Assembly (NCBI RefSeq): GCF_026001925.1 | Contig: NZ_AP021870.1 | Coordinates: 62,001-126,000 of the forward strand | Direction of reading: 5' to 3' | Length of the DNA: 64,000 nt | From: Vibrio gangliei | GTDB taxonomy: Bacteria; Pseudomonadota; Gammaproteobacteria; Enterobacterales; Vibrionaceae | Shown here: one piece after another, positions 38,524 to 46,577 of the stretch | How the letters are laid out: every line of letters starts with the position of its first letter | Position numbering within the stretch: position 1 is the stretch's first letter | The notes under the pieces: generated by a model | What the model was told of the DNA's origin: nothing | What the model saw: only the letters and a program-made list of their open reading frames with translations | Databases searched by the model: none | Translations under genes and position numbers: made by a program

Positions 38524-39303
38524 ATGAAATTAGCACCGGTGATGTTTGTTGGACATGGTTCGCCAATGTTTGCCATTGAAGCGAGTCATGCTCGTGATTT
38601 ATTAGAGCAACAGCAATCTCAGTTTGATGACGTAAAAGCGATCGTCGTGGTGTCAGCACACTGGGTAACGAACGGCTACACGGGTGTGACGTCGGATGAT
38701 GCACTGCAAACTATTCATGATTTTGGTGGCTTTCCTACTGAGTTATATCAATTGCAATATCCTGCTGCGGGTAACCCCAGCTTGGCTAATCAAATTGAAC
38801 AACAGTTGGAAAGTGCGGGTTTTGAGGTGCAGCAGCAATCGCAACGAGGCTTAGATCACGGCGCATGGGTGCCTTTAATGCATTTAGTGCCGGAGGCGAA
38901 TATTCCTGTGATTCAAGTGTCGATAAATTCACATTCGAGCGGTGAAGATGTGTATCGATTGGGGCAAACCTTGAGCCAACTGCGCGAGCAAGGTGTCGCT
39001 ATTATCGGTTCAGGTTCGATTACTCATAATTTACGCGATGTGGTGCCCGGTTCAAATCAAGCGGCCGATTATGTGGTGCGATTTGAGCAATGGGTGCGTG
39101 AACAAATCACCCATCGTGATGCCCAAACGCTAATGACGGTGCCGCAATTACAGGAAGACTTTTTCCGTGCGCATCCAACTCATGAGCATTATTTACCATT
39201 GCTGGTGGCACTTGGCGCGAGCCAAGGCAGCGATGAATTGACCATATTGAAAGGTGGGATCCAGCATCACGCTTTATCAATGGAATCGTATTTATGGCAC
39301 TAA
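38524..39303 (+). CDS. DODA-type (YgiD-like) extradiol dioxygenase
   Basis: The 259-residue protein belongs to the LigB/DODA superfamily. It has FVGHGSPM (His11), VSAHWV (His46), LDHGAWVPL (His112) and SITHN (His168), with HPTHEHYLPLLVAL near the C-terminus. YgiD of E. coli opens the ring of DOPA at the 4,5 position and binds a metal. The physiological substrate in vibrios is unclear. It is followed 79 bp on by a DoxX gene and divergent from a LysR regulator. The ribosome site is GAGGAG. Confidence 0.92.
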   Translation: MKLAPVMFVGHGSPMFAIEASHARDLLEQQQSQFDDVKAIVVVSAHWVTNGYTGVTSDDALQTIHDFGGFPTELYQLQYPAAGNPSLANQIEQQLESAGFEVQQQSQRGLDHGAWVPLMHLVPEANIPVIQVSINSHSSGEDVYRLGQTLSQLREQGVAIIGSGSITHNLRDVVPGSNQAADYVVRFEQWVREQITHRDAQTLMTVPQLQEDFFRAHPTHEHYLPLLVALGASQGSDELTILKGGIQHHALSMESYLWH

Positions 39304-39382
39304 TTCAAACGTGTCATAAGTTCAATATTTTATTTTATATCAACAAGTTAATTTTTATTTAGTGAAGAATAAGGGAACATCT

Positions 39383-39826
39383 ATGTCAGTTTTACAAAAA
39401 GTACTTCAATCTCCAGCAAGTTATGCTCCACTCATTTTACGTGTTCCTACAGGTATTACACTCATGGCACACGGCTCGCAAAAACTATTTGGTTGGTTTG
39501 GTGGTTATGGCTTAGAGGGAACAGGCAAGTTTATGGCGTCATTGGGGTTAGAGCCTGGGATGCTGATGGCGTTCTTAGCGGGTTCTGGTGAGTTCTTTGG
39601 TGGCCTGTTCTTATTGATCGGTTTGCTGACTCGACCATCAGCATTCGTTGTGGCATTTACAATGCTAGTCGCGATCTTGTCAGTGCATATCCACAACGGT
39701 TTATTCCTTGCCAACGGTGGTTATGAATTTGGTTTAGCATTGTTAGCGATTGCAGTTTCTTTATTGGTTTCTGGTTCTGGCCGTATCGGTTTAGATAACG
39801 TGCTTGCTGAGAAATTTAAGCGTTAA
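39383..39826 (+). CDS. DoxX-family membrane protein
   Basis: The start at 39383 (MSVLQKVLQSP) follows AAGGGAA by 6 bases. The 147-residue protein has four membrane segments and the DoxX hallmark RVPTGITLMAHGSQKLFGWFGG. Members act with oxidoreductases in the inner membrane, for example in thiol or quinone redox balance. Its pairing with a DODA-type enzyme and LysR regulator is recurrent, but the joint function is not established. Confidence 0.9.
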   Translation: MSVLQKVLQSPASYAPLILRVPTGITLMAHGSQKLFGWFGGYGLEGTGKFMASLGLEPGMLMAFLAGSGEFFGGLFLLIGLLTRPSAFVVAFTMLVAILSVHIHNGLFLANGGYEFGLALLAIAVSLLVSGSGRIGLDNVLAEKFKR

Positions 39827-39845
39827 TCACTCATCTTTTCTTTAC

Positions 39846-39870
39846 AATGCCCAGTAAATTGCTGGGCATT
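39846..39870 (+). terminator. Terminator after the DoxX gene
   Basis: AATGCCCAG / CTGGGCATT arms with a 7-base loop followed by T residues. Confidence 0.88.
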
Positions 39871-39946
39871 TTTGTATTTGTGATATTGCCGAGATGTAAA
39901 GAAGGCGTACAATGCAAATTATCAATACATTAATAACGAGCAGAAA

Positions 39947-41107
39947 ATGGAACTTACTCACGCCTTACAACAAATCCAACCTTCTTATATTCGTGAAATT
40001 TTAAGAGATGCCCAAGCACCGGGCGTGATTTCATTAGCCGGCGGCTTACCAGATGGGGATCACTTTCCCATTGCTTTGATGGAAAAATCACTGGCATCAT
40101 TAGCTCAAAACCCTGCTTTATTTCAATATGGTCAAACCGCGGGTTATGGTCCGTTATTGGACTACTTCCGCAGTCAATTCAAACTACCTGAACACCATGA
40201 ATCCTTGGTGTGTACAGGCTCTCAACAGGCACTAGATTTAATTGCCCGTGCTTACGTGAACCCAAGTGACAAAGTGGTGATGGAAGCGCCGAGTTACCTT
40301 GGGGCGTTGCAAGTTTTTGGCTTAGCGCAAGCCAATATTGTAAGTGTTTCGCAACAAGCCGATGGCCCGAATTTAGCCGAACTTGAAGCCTGTTTTGCTG
40401 AACAATCGCCGAAGTTATTTTATGCCGTACCGGATTTTCATAACCCAACGGGCGTGACTTGGAGTTTAGAAGTTCGTCAAAAAGTGGCGCAGCTTTGTCA
40501 GCAATATAAAGTCACCTTAATTGAAGATGTTCCATATCGAGAACTGCGTTTTACCGGTGAGATGCTGCCTTTGGTGTCGAGCTTTTGCCCAGACCAAGCG
40601 TTAGTGCTACGTTCTTATTCTAAGATTGCCACGCCTGGTATGCGTATGGGCGTTGTGAGCGGTAAATCAGAATGGATTGCGCCATTAGTGAAGGTTAAAC
40701 AAAGCGCAGATTTGCACTCAAGTATCCCGATGCAAGCGGTGTTACTGGACTTAATCACTCATCCTGATTTCCCATCTCATATCGAAAAACTGCGCGTGCT
40801 ATACCAAGAACGTTATTTGAGTTTTGCTGAACAGTTGCAAGCGAAATTGCCACAAGGCTGTCATTTTAACCCAGTGGAAGGCGGCATGTTTGTGTGGCTC
40901 ACACTACCAGAATGTGACGATTTTGCCTTAGCCAAAGCGGCGTTAACTAACAAAGTGGCCGTCGTACCAAGCTCAGTATTCTACAAAAAAGGCGAACGTA
41001 TCACGCCTGGATTACGTCTGAATTTTACTAATGCTACAGCGGAAGAATTAGTGTCAGCTGTCGAACGTTTAGTAGACGTGATTAAGCAAGAGTGTAAAAC
41101 GGCTTAG
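39947..41107 (+). CDS. PLP-dependent aminotransferase (2-aminoadipate/aromatic type)
   Basis: The 386-residue fold-type I aminotransferase has SLAGGLPDGDHFP at its N-terminus, HNPTGV at 165-170, EDVPYREL near 193 and the PLP lysine at Lys226 (LRSYSKIATPGMRMG). The GGLP start and the wide substrate pocket are typical of the LysN/ARO8/valine-pyruvate group. It lacks the GntR domain of MocR regulators, so it is an enzyme. Its amino-acid partner is not readable. Single gene with its own terminator. Confidence 0.9.
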   Translation: MELTHALQQIQPSYIREILRDAQAPGVISLAGGLPDGDHFPIALMEKSLASLAQNPALFQYGQTAGYGPLLDYFRSQFKLPEHHESLVCTGSQQALDLIARAYVNPSDKVVMEAPSYLGALQVFGLAQANIVSVSQQADGPNLAELEACFAEQSPKLFYAVPDFHNPTGVTWSLEVRQKVAQLCQQYKVTLIEDVPYRELRFTGEMLPLVSSFCPDQALVLRSYSKIATPGMRMGVVSGKSEWIAPLVKVKQSADLHSSIPMQAVLLDLITHPDFPSHIEKLRVLYQERYLSFAEQLQAKLPQGCHFNPVEGGMFVWLTLPECDDFALAKAALTNKVAVVPSSVFYKKGERITPGLRLNFTNATAEELVSAVERLVDVIKQECKTA

Positions 41108-41135
41108 AAAGATCAATAGTTTATTGTCGATACCT

Positions 41136-41167
41136 AAATGGCAGAGAGCGTGTGTTCTCTGCCATTT
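41136..41167 (+). terminator. Terminator of the aminotransferase gene
   Basis: AAATGGCAGAGA / TCTCTGCCATTT perfect 12-bp arms with an 8-base loop and T-run. Confidence 0.9.
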
Positions 41168-41297
41168 TTGTCTGTAAATTTAATCAGTTAGTCTCATTTT
41201 TTTGAAAACAGCATCATTGGCCGTTGTTATTAAATAAGTGAACGTCAATAGAGCTTAATATGAAGCGCTTAAATCTATCTATTTTCAAAATATATAA

Positions 41298-41330
41298 AAC
41301 CAGTGTTATACTCAGGTCATAACACTGGTT
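41298..41330. promoter_or_regulatory. Promoter and operator of the toxin-antitoxin pair
   Basis: AACCAGTGTTAT / ATAACACTGGTT form perfect 12-bp arms around a 9-base spacer, 12 bp before the toxin start. The -10 TATACT (41307-41312) is embedded in the repeat, and a weak -35 TTCAAA (41284-41289) lies 17 bases upstream. A protein bound here would shut off the promoter, which is the usual autoregulation of such operons. Confidence 0.75.
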
Positions 41331-41342
41331 GAGGGTGTTTGT

Positions 41343-41699
41343 GTGGATGAAATTGATGTTCTATTGAGTATGCACGGTGAACAGGTTCATCGTGATGATG
41401 GATATTGGTGGAAAATTGAAGCTTGGACTGTCCCACCGACAAAAGAACGACCTCATGGCATTCGCTATAATTTGACTCTGCATAATAAATTCAACAAGCG
41501 AGTGTTTGGGCATGATAATGCACATGCTATTAAAGCGCCGAAAGGGAAAAAGTTCAGCGGTAAGCGCTACAAATATGATCATTTACATAAATCAGCCGTT
41601 GATCAGGGTACGCCTTACGAATTTTCTGATTGTTACACGTTACTTAAAGATTTCTTTGAAGGTATTGATAGAACCATTGCTGCAATAGAGGGTAAATAA
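41343..41699 (+). CDS. TumE-like (DUF6516) toxin
   Basis: The start is GTG with GAGGG 7 bases upstream. The 118-residue, basic protein has an aromatic first half (DDGYWWKIEAWTV, then PHGIRYNLTLHNK). The conserved SGKRYKYDHLHK stretch lies near residue 73 and a helix (LLKDFFEGIDRTIAAIEGK) closes the protein. This pattern is that of the DUF6516/TumE toxin family encoded next to an HTH antitoxin. Its molecular target is not established to my knowledge. The antitoxin starts one base after this stop. Confidence 0.72.
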   Translation: MDEIDVLLSMHGEQVHRDDGYWWKIEAWTVPPTKERPHGIRYNLTLHNKFNKRVFGHDNAHAIKAPKGKKFSGKRYKYDHLHKSAVDQGTPYEFSDCYTLLKDFFEGIDRTIAAIEGK

Positions 41700-41700
41700 T

Positions 41701-42102
41701 ATGAAAGCAAGAATCGGGATCATGTCTGAAAAGCTCATTCGTATAAGATTATTAGCTATTGCTCAAGGTAGATATAAACCTCAAGCTCATGAGCCAAAGG
41801 TTTGGTATACATCACTTAATGCCATTTCACAGATTCTACGTCCGGAGAATATTGAGTTGTTACGTGTTATTGACTCAGAAAAACCTAATAGCTTAACTCA
41901 GTTGTCAGAGTTAACGGGACGGGCAAAATCTAACCTTTCTAATACGCTTAAGTCTTTAAGTGAAAAAGGGTTTGTGCGTTTAGAGCAAGGAAAAGGTAAG
42001 TCACTGAAACCTATCGCGCTTTTCACCGATTTTGAAATAGTCACAGACTCAGAGCTTGAGCATTATCTACTGCAATTATCAATCGGTCAGTCAGCTGCTT
42101 AA
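41701..42102 (+). CDS. Helix-turn-helix antitoxin (TumA / HVO_A0114 type)
   Basis: The 133-residue protein has an N-terminal segment shared with partners of DUF6516 toxins (RIRLLAIAQGRYKPQAHEPKV). A MarR/ArsR-like winged helix follows (about 55-110; NSLTQLSELTGRAKSNLSNTLKSL, then the basic wing EQGKGKSLKPIA). The AGAGGG overlapping the toxin stop drives translation. It should bind the palindrome upstream of the toxin and neutralise it. A second in-frame ATG at 41722 is possible. Confidence 0.75.
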   Translation: MKARIGIMSEKLIRIRLLAIAQGRYKPQAHEPKVWYTSLNAISQILRPENIELLRVIDSEKPNSLTQLSELTGRAKSNLSNTLKSLSEKGFVRLEQGKGKSLKPIALFTDFEIVTDSELEHYLLQLSIGQSAA

Positions 42103-42119
42103 TTTAGCTATAAATAATC

Positions 42120-42156
42120 AAAGGCCGAGAACATCGAAACGTTTTGGGCCTTTTTT
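42120..42156 (+). terminator. Terminator of the toxin-antitoxin operon
   Basis: AAAGGCC / GGCCTTT arms with a 20-base loop and a T-run. Confidence 0.75.
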
Positions 42157-42226
42157 ATTGTGTTGGTTGCTTATGTTTTGCGTTTTACAGTGTAAATAAT
42201 CTTACTTCTCTTCAATAAATCCCAAG

Positions 42227-42886
42227 TTAACCCCAAGCCAGTATCTGCCATGGCTTATTTTTCGCTTGCTCGGTTAAACGTGGACAAGGGTTGACCAAAT
42301 AAGCGTGGTCGGCATATTCACATAGCGGCAAATCATTGATGGAATCGGTATAAAAATGCACTTCTGAAAATTCGGTTGGATGTTGTTCACACCATTGCTT
42401 TAGGCGTATCACCTTACCTTGTTGGTAGCTTGCTGTGCCTGAAATAGCTGGAGTGTAGTGATTATTCTGAATGACTAAATCAATCCCAATGGCATGTTGA
42501 ATACCGATCCTTCTGGCTACCGCTTGAACTAAAAAGCTGACTGAAGCAGAAATGATTAGCATAGTGTTCGATTTCTGTTTAAGTGTCGTTATTAATGCTT
42601 GAGCTTGCGGGAATAGACGCGGCAAGATTTTTTCAGCTACACACTGGTCGGCTAATTGCTCAATTTGTTCTATTGATAAGTGGCGGATTGGCTCAATGGA
42701 GAAAGCTAAATAATCCACCATGTCCATTTCGCCTTTAGCATACAGTGTCATCAGGCGTTGATCTTCTTTGAGAAAGTCAGGATCAGTCGCGATGTTTTGT
42801 TCTACTAAAAATTGATGCCATAGCATGGCACAGTCGGCGTTGATGAGCGTTTCATCCATGTCAAATACATATAGAGGCTGTACCAT
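42227..42886 (-). CDS. HAD-IB family phosphatase, last gene of the importer operon
   Basis: The 219-residue protein has HAD motif I FDMDETL (Asp9, Asp11), motif II (MLIISAS), the GKVIRLKQW lysine and motif IV YTDSINDLPL. The cap helix bundle (about 15-85) is the type seen in phosphoserine phosphatase and the phosphoethanolamine/phosphocholine phosphatases. It starts 2 bp after the ATPase gene of an ABC importer that also carries an alkaline-phosphatase-superfamily gene. So it most likely removes phosphate from the imported compound or from a product made by that hydrolase. Substrate unknown. Confidence 0.88.
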   Translation of the reverse strand: MVQPLYVFDMDETLINADCAMLWHQFLVEQNIATDPDFLKEDQRLMTLYAKGEMDMVDYLAFSIEPIRHLSIEQIEQLADQCVAEKILPRLFPQAQALITTLKQKSNTMLIISASVSFLVQAVARRIGIQHAIGIDLVIQNNHYTPAISGTASYQQGKVIRLKQWCEQHPTEFSEVHFYTDSINDLPLCEYADHAYLVNPCPRLTEQAKNKPWQILAWG

Positions 42887-42888
42887 GA

Positions 42889-43935
42889 TTAAACTCCCAC
42901 AGGTTGTATTTCATTCATATTAAAGCGCAATTGCAGCTGTTGCCCTGCTTCTAATAATCGTTCGGATGAGCGATTTAATAGATCGACTGTGAGCGCACAA
43001 GATTGACAACCATTAAGCTCTACATGATAGCGGATGACATTGCCAAGTAATTGATGATTTTTGATGGTGGCTTCATGCGGTGATGAAATATGTTCTGCAT
43101 AATGTCGGCCTTGTTCATGAACATAAATAGATTCAGGACGAATCGCCACTTTATGCTCAGTTTCAATATCAAATAATTGATGGGCTTGCTGCGCGTTTAT
43201 CAGGTTGTAGTGCCCCATAAAGGCAGCCACAAACTCATTAGCAGGTTGTGTATAAATCCGTTCTGGTGAACCTTGTTGCACAATGCTGCCTTTATTCATC
43301 ACGAAAATACGGTCAGACATGATCATGGCTTCTTCTTGATCGTGAGTGACGAAAATCGTGGTTAAGTTAAGTTCTTTTTGGATTTCTCTAATTTGCTGTC
43401 TTAGGCGTTTGCGAATTTTAGCATCGAGGGCGGATAGTGGTTCATCTAATAACAATATTCTTGGCTTAACAACGAGCGCTCGTGCCAATGCGACACGCTG
43501 TTTTTGTCCGCCGGATAGCTGATGTGGGTAGTGTGTTTCTCGACCCTGTAAGTCAACCAGTTCAATGACGTTGGATACTTCTTTTTGAATTGTGGCTTTA
43601 TCGAGCTTTTTCATTTTTAAACCGAAGGCAATGTTTTGTTCAACGGTCATATTTGGGAATAAAGCGTAAGATTGAAAGACCATCCCAATTCCTCTTTCCT
43701 GAGGAATTTGGTGAGTGATGTCTTTACCGTCGACATGGATATGACCATTATCGACATCATTTAAACCGGCAAGGCTACGTAATAAGGTCGATTTACCACA
43801 ACCACTCGGGCCAAGTAAGGTAATAAACTCCCCTTTTTCTATCGAGAACTCAATATTTTCAAATACGCTATTAGTACCAAAACTTTTACTGAGTTGGCTG
43901 ACATGGACGTAAGAGTGGTGTGAATTTATTTGCAT
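42889..43935 (-). CDS. ABC importer ATP-binding protein (PotA/FbpC/PhnT type)
   Basis: The 348-residue protein has Walker A GPSGCGKST (about 42-50), signature LSGGQKQR (near 142), Walker B ILLLDEPLSALD and H-loop VTHDQEEA. The C-terminal 100 residues form a TOBE-like regulatory domain that carries two close cysteines (CQSCAL). It energises import through the two adjacent permeases. It overlaps the upstream permease stop by 10 bases. Confidence 0.93.
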   Translation of the reverse strand: MQINSHHSYVHVSQLSKSFGTNSVFENIEFSIEKGEFITLLGPSGCGKSTLLRSLAGLNDVDNGHIHVDGKDITHQIPQERGIGMVFQSYALFPNMTVEQNIAFGLKMKKLDKATIQKEVSNVIELVDLQGRETHYPHQLSGGQKQRVALARALVVKPRILLLDEPLSALDAKIRKRLRQQIREIQKELNLTTIFVTHDQEEAMIMSDRIFVMNKGSIVQQGSPERIYTQPANEFVAAFMGHYNLINAQQAHQLFDIETEHKVAIRPESIYVHEQGRHYAEHISSPHEATIKNHQLLGNVIRYHVELNGCQSCALTVDLLNRSSERLLEAGQQLQLRFNMNEIQPVGV

Positions 43936-44762
43936 GATGAAGCTCCTTGGCTAAAACGACTGGCAAGCCAAGTCAAAATAAGAATGAAAAAGAAATACGT
44001 CATGACTAAGGCAGAAGTAAAGTGACCACTGGTTTGACGCATGTTGTATAGGTAAATTTGTAACGTTTCAAAGCGTGTGCCGACTAAAATGTTGGCAAAT
44101 ACAAACTCGCCGAGTAAGAAGGAAAAAGAGATAAACAGGGACGATAACAATCCTTTTTTTAAGTTAGGTAAGATCACTAATAAAAATGCTTTGGTACTGC
44201 TAGCACCGAGTAAGTGAGCGGCATCCATTAGGTCATGCAATTGAATCGCTTGTAAATTATTGGCAAGAGAGCGGTACATAAAAGGTAGCGCAATGGTGAA
44301 ATAGGTTCCAACTAAGATCCAAGGCGTGCCGACCAAAGGAATACTGCTATCAGAATACAGTTGCAATAAACCAACAGAAGACACCACTGGTGGAACGGAA
44401 AATGGCAATAAAATAAGCAGATTCATTAACTTATCTAGCTTAGGGAAGTAGTAAAACACCACTAATATCATTGGCAAGATTAACGCTAGGCTGAAGATAA
44501 GTGATCCGATGCACAGAATGAGAGAGCGCCAAAAAGCCGCAATAAAACGCTCATCCGTAAACAGCTGTGTATACCATTTCAATGAAAAACCGTCAGGCAG
44601 TACGGTTGCTCCCCACTTTGATGAAATTGAATACAGTAAGGTGGCGATGATTGGCAATAACATTACAACGATAATGCTGTAAACGATCACTTGATGAATC
44701 GTTTTAGATTGATGATGACTGGATGACGTCCGGTGTGAACCATTTGAGTTAACGTTTTGCAT
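43926..44762 (-). CDS. ABC importer permease, second subunit (PotC/PhnV type)
   Basis: The start at 44762 (MQNVNSNGSHRTS) has AAGGAG six bases upstream; an in-frame TTG 15 bp earlier is less likely. The 278-residue protein has a His/Ser-rich N-terminal tail and six membrane segments. The EAA-loop equivalent (DLMDAAHLLGASSTKAFLLVILP) couples to the ATPase. It overlaps the preceding permease gene by 14 bp. Confidence 0.9.
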   Translation of the reverse strand: MQNVNSNGSHRTSSSHHQSKTIHQVIVYSIIVVMLLPIIATLLYSISSKWGATVLPDGFSLKWYTQLFTDERFIAAFWRSLILCIGSLIFSLALILPMILVVFYYFPKLDKLMNLLILLPFSVPPVVSSVGLLQLYSDSSIPLVGTPWILVGTYFTIALPFMYRSLANNLQAIQLHDLMDAAHLLGASSTKAFLLVILPNLKKGLLSSLFISFSFLLGEFVFANILVGTRFETLQIYLYNMRQTSGHFTSALVMTYFFFILILTWLASRFSQGASSCK

Positions 44763-45645
44763 GGTAACTCCTTGCAATAAGCCACTGGTTGATGACCGTA
44801 ATGAAAGCCAAAATGGTCAGTAATAACACAGAAATAGCGGCGGCTAGATTCGGCTCAAGGAAGAGATCACCAGAGACTAAACTCGCAATTCGAATGGTGA
44901 TCATGTTGTAATTTCCACCGGTGAGCGCATAAACCGTTGCATACGCGCCAATGGCGTTGGCTATCAAAATAATGAAAGTGCCAAATAAAGCCGGAGTGAG
45001 AATGGGTAAGCCGATTTTTAGCCAATACTGAGCAGTATTGGCGCCAAGTAGTGCCGAGGCCTCTTTCCAGTCTTGATTGAGTTGGTCGAATGCAGGGTAG
45101 AGCAGTAACACTGCTAATGGAATTTGAAAGTAGACATACACCACCAATAAACCAGATTCACCATACAGGTTAAAATCCCCCACCAAGCCATGTTGACGCA
45201 AAAACAGTGTGATAGCCCCATTGGTGCCAAGAATGATAATAAATGCGAAGGCTAACGGGACACCGGAGAAATTGCTGCACATATTGGTGATGGACACAAT
45301 CGCATCACGAAATTTGCTATCTAAATGCCTTAATGATGAAACGAGAATGGTTGCAATCATCAAGCCTATCATGCTTGACCAAATAGACACCCATAAACTA
45401 TTTCGAAAGCCTTGTAACATAAACTTTGAAGTTAAAATATCGATGTAATGAGCGAAAGAAAAATGCCCTTCATCGATAAAGCTGTTGATCACCACCCATA
45501 TCATTGGGGCGATTTGAAACAAGTAAAAAACCACCATAAAAGGAACTAACCACATAAGCGGTTTAAGCTTTCGCAGATAGTTCGCCCTTGATGTTGTGTG
45601 TGGTTTTACTTGTGACCGAGTGAAAGTAGACGACATGGAATTCAT
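44749..45645 (-). CDS. ABC importer permease, first subunit (PotB/PhnU type)
   Basis: The 298-residue protein has six membrane segments and an EAA loop near residue 190 (DWKEASALLGANTAQYWLKIGLP). The N-terminal cytoplasmic part is basic (KPHTTSRANYLRKLK). It overlaps the stop of the upstream hydrolase gene by four bases (ATGA), so translation is coupled. It forms the inner-membrane channel with the next gene product. Confidence 0.9.
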   Translation of the reverse strand: MNSMSSTFTRSQVKPHTTSRANYLRKLKPLMWLVPFMVVFYLFQIAPMIWVVINSFIDEGHFSFAHYIDILTSKFMLQGFRNSLWVSIWSSMIGLMIATILVSSLRHLDSKFRDAIVSITNMCSNFSGVPLAFAFIIILGTNGAITLFLRQHGLVGDFNLYGESGLLVVYVYFQIPLAVLLLYPAFDQLNQDWKEASALLGANTAQYWLKIGLPILTPALFGTFIILIANAIGAYATVYALTGGNYNMITIRIASLVSGDLFLEPNLAAAISVLLLTILAFITVINQWLIARSYHAKR

Positions 45646-46508
45646 TGCTCTGCCATAGAAGACGTTAATGGATTTTGATTAGCGGTATTTAATAAGCCGG
45701 CACAATACGGCTTGTTATGCTGCAAGCCTAAAACTTGGCAAACCGTTCCGCACAGTTCGGTTTGTTGAATAAAAATAGTATCGTTTTTGGGGTTATCGGC
45801 TTGTTGTTGAAATGCTGAACCGAGTAGAAATAATGGCACTTCGCGTTCCTCAGCCAAAACACCACCATGAGATAAATCATTATTCATGCCGTGATCACTG
45901 GTGATCATGATTTGATATCCCGCTTTTAGCCAACTTGGGATAAAGTTCGACAATAAGACATCGGCATGTCGAGCAGTATTGCGATAATGGCTCGAATCTA
46001 AACCACTTTGGTGTCCGGCATCATCAATGTTCATTGGATGAATGAGCAAGAAATCCGGTTGGTAAGTCGTCAGTAGATAATCCGCATCTAAAAAGACCGC
46101 TTCATCAGGATAGTGATCCCAATGATAGAAACGGCCGTGTTGAATATTAAGAGATTCATCATGCGTGTTTCTGTCTCTTACTGCATCAAAAGGAGCGCGG
46201 TTGTATAACTCGCTCATCCAATGGTACGCCGAAGCGGCTGTCACTTTGCCTTGCTGGGTGGCTAAGCTAAAAATGGACTCATGGTAAGAACGGCGTACTA
46301 CCTGATTATGGATAATGCCACTGTCTACCGGGCGGACACCAGTGAGTAAACACTCATACAGAGGCCGTGATAACGAAGGCAGTTCACAGTTGAGTTTGAA
46401 AAGAGATGCTCGTTGCTGCTCAATTAACCCTTGTAAGTAGCCCATGCATTGATGAGCTACTTGGTAATTGAGGCCATCAAGAACAACTAAGATGACCTTG
46501 TGGTTCAT
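45642..46508 (-). CDS. Alkaline-phosphatase-superfamily hydrolase in the importer operon
   Basis: The start at 46508 (MNHKVILVVLDG) has GGTGAAAG upstream; a GTG nine bases earlier is possible. The 288-residue protein has the metal-site residues of the nucleotide pyrophosphatase/phosphodiesterase and phosphonoacetate-hydrolase branch: Asp11, DDAGH (Asp162, His166), SDHG (Asp205, His206) and His214. The nucleophile is probably Ser47 in PSLSRPLYECLLTG. There is no signal peptide, so it acts in the cytoplasm on imported material. It sits between the binding protein and the permeases, which ties it to the importer. A phosphodiester, phosphomonoester or phosphonate substrate would all fit. Confidence 0.85.
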   Translation of the reverse strand: MNHKVILVVLDGLNYQVAHQCMGYLQGLIEQQRASLFKLNCELPSLSRPLYECLLTGVRPVDSGIIHNQVVRRSYHESIFSLATQQGKVTAASAYHWMSELYNRAPFDAVRDRNTHDESLNIQHGRFYHWDHYPDEAVFLDADYLLTTYQPDFLLIHPMNIDDAGHQSGLDSSHYRNTARHADVLLSNFIPSWLKAGYQIMITSDHGMNNDLSHGGVLAEEREVPLFLLGSAFQQQADNPKNDTIFIQQTELCGTVCQVLGLQHNKPYCAGLLNTANQNPLTSSMAEQ

Positions 46509-46577
46509 AACTTTCACCGAATAGTCGTTGATAGAATGGTTTTCACACCATGCTGTTTATTTAGGTTAATCCCCTAA

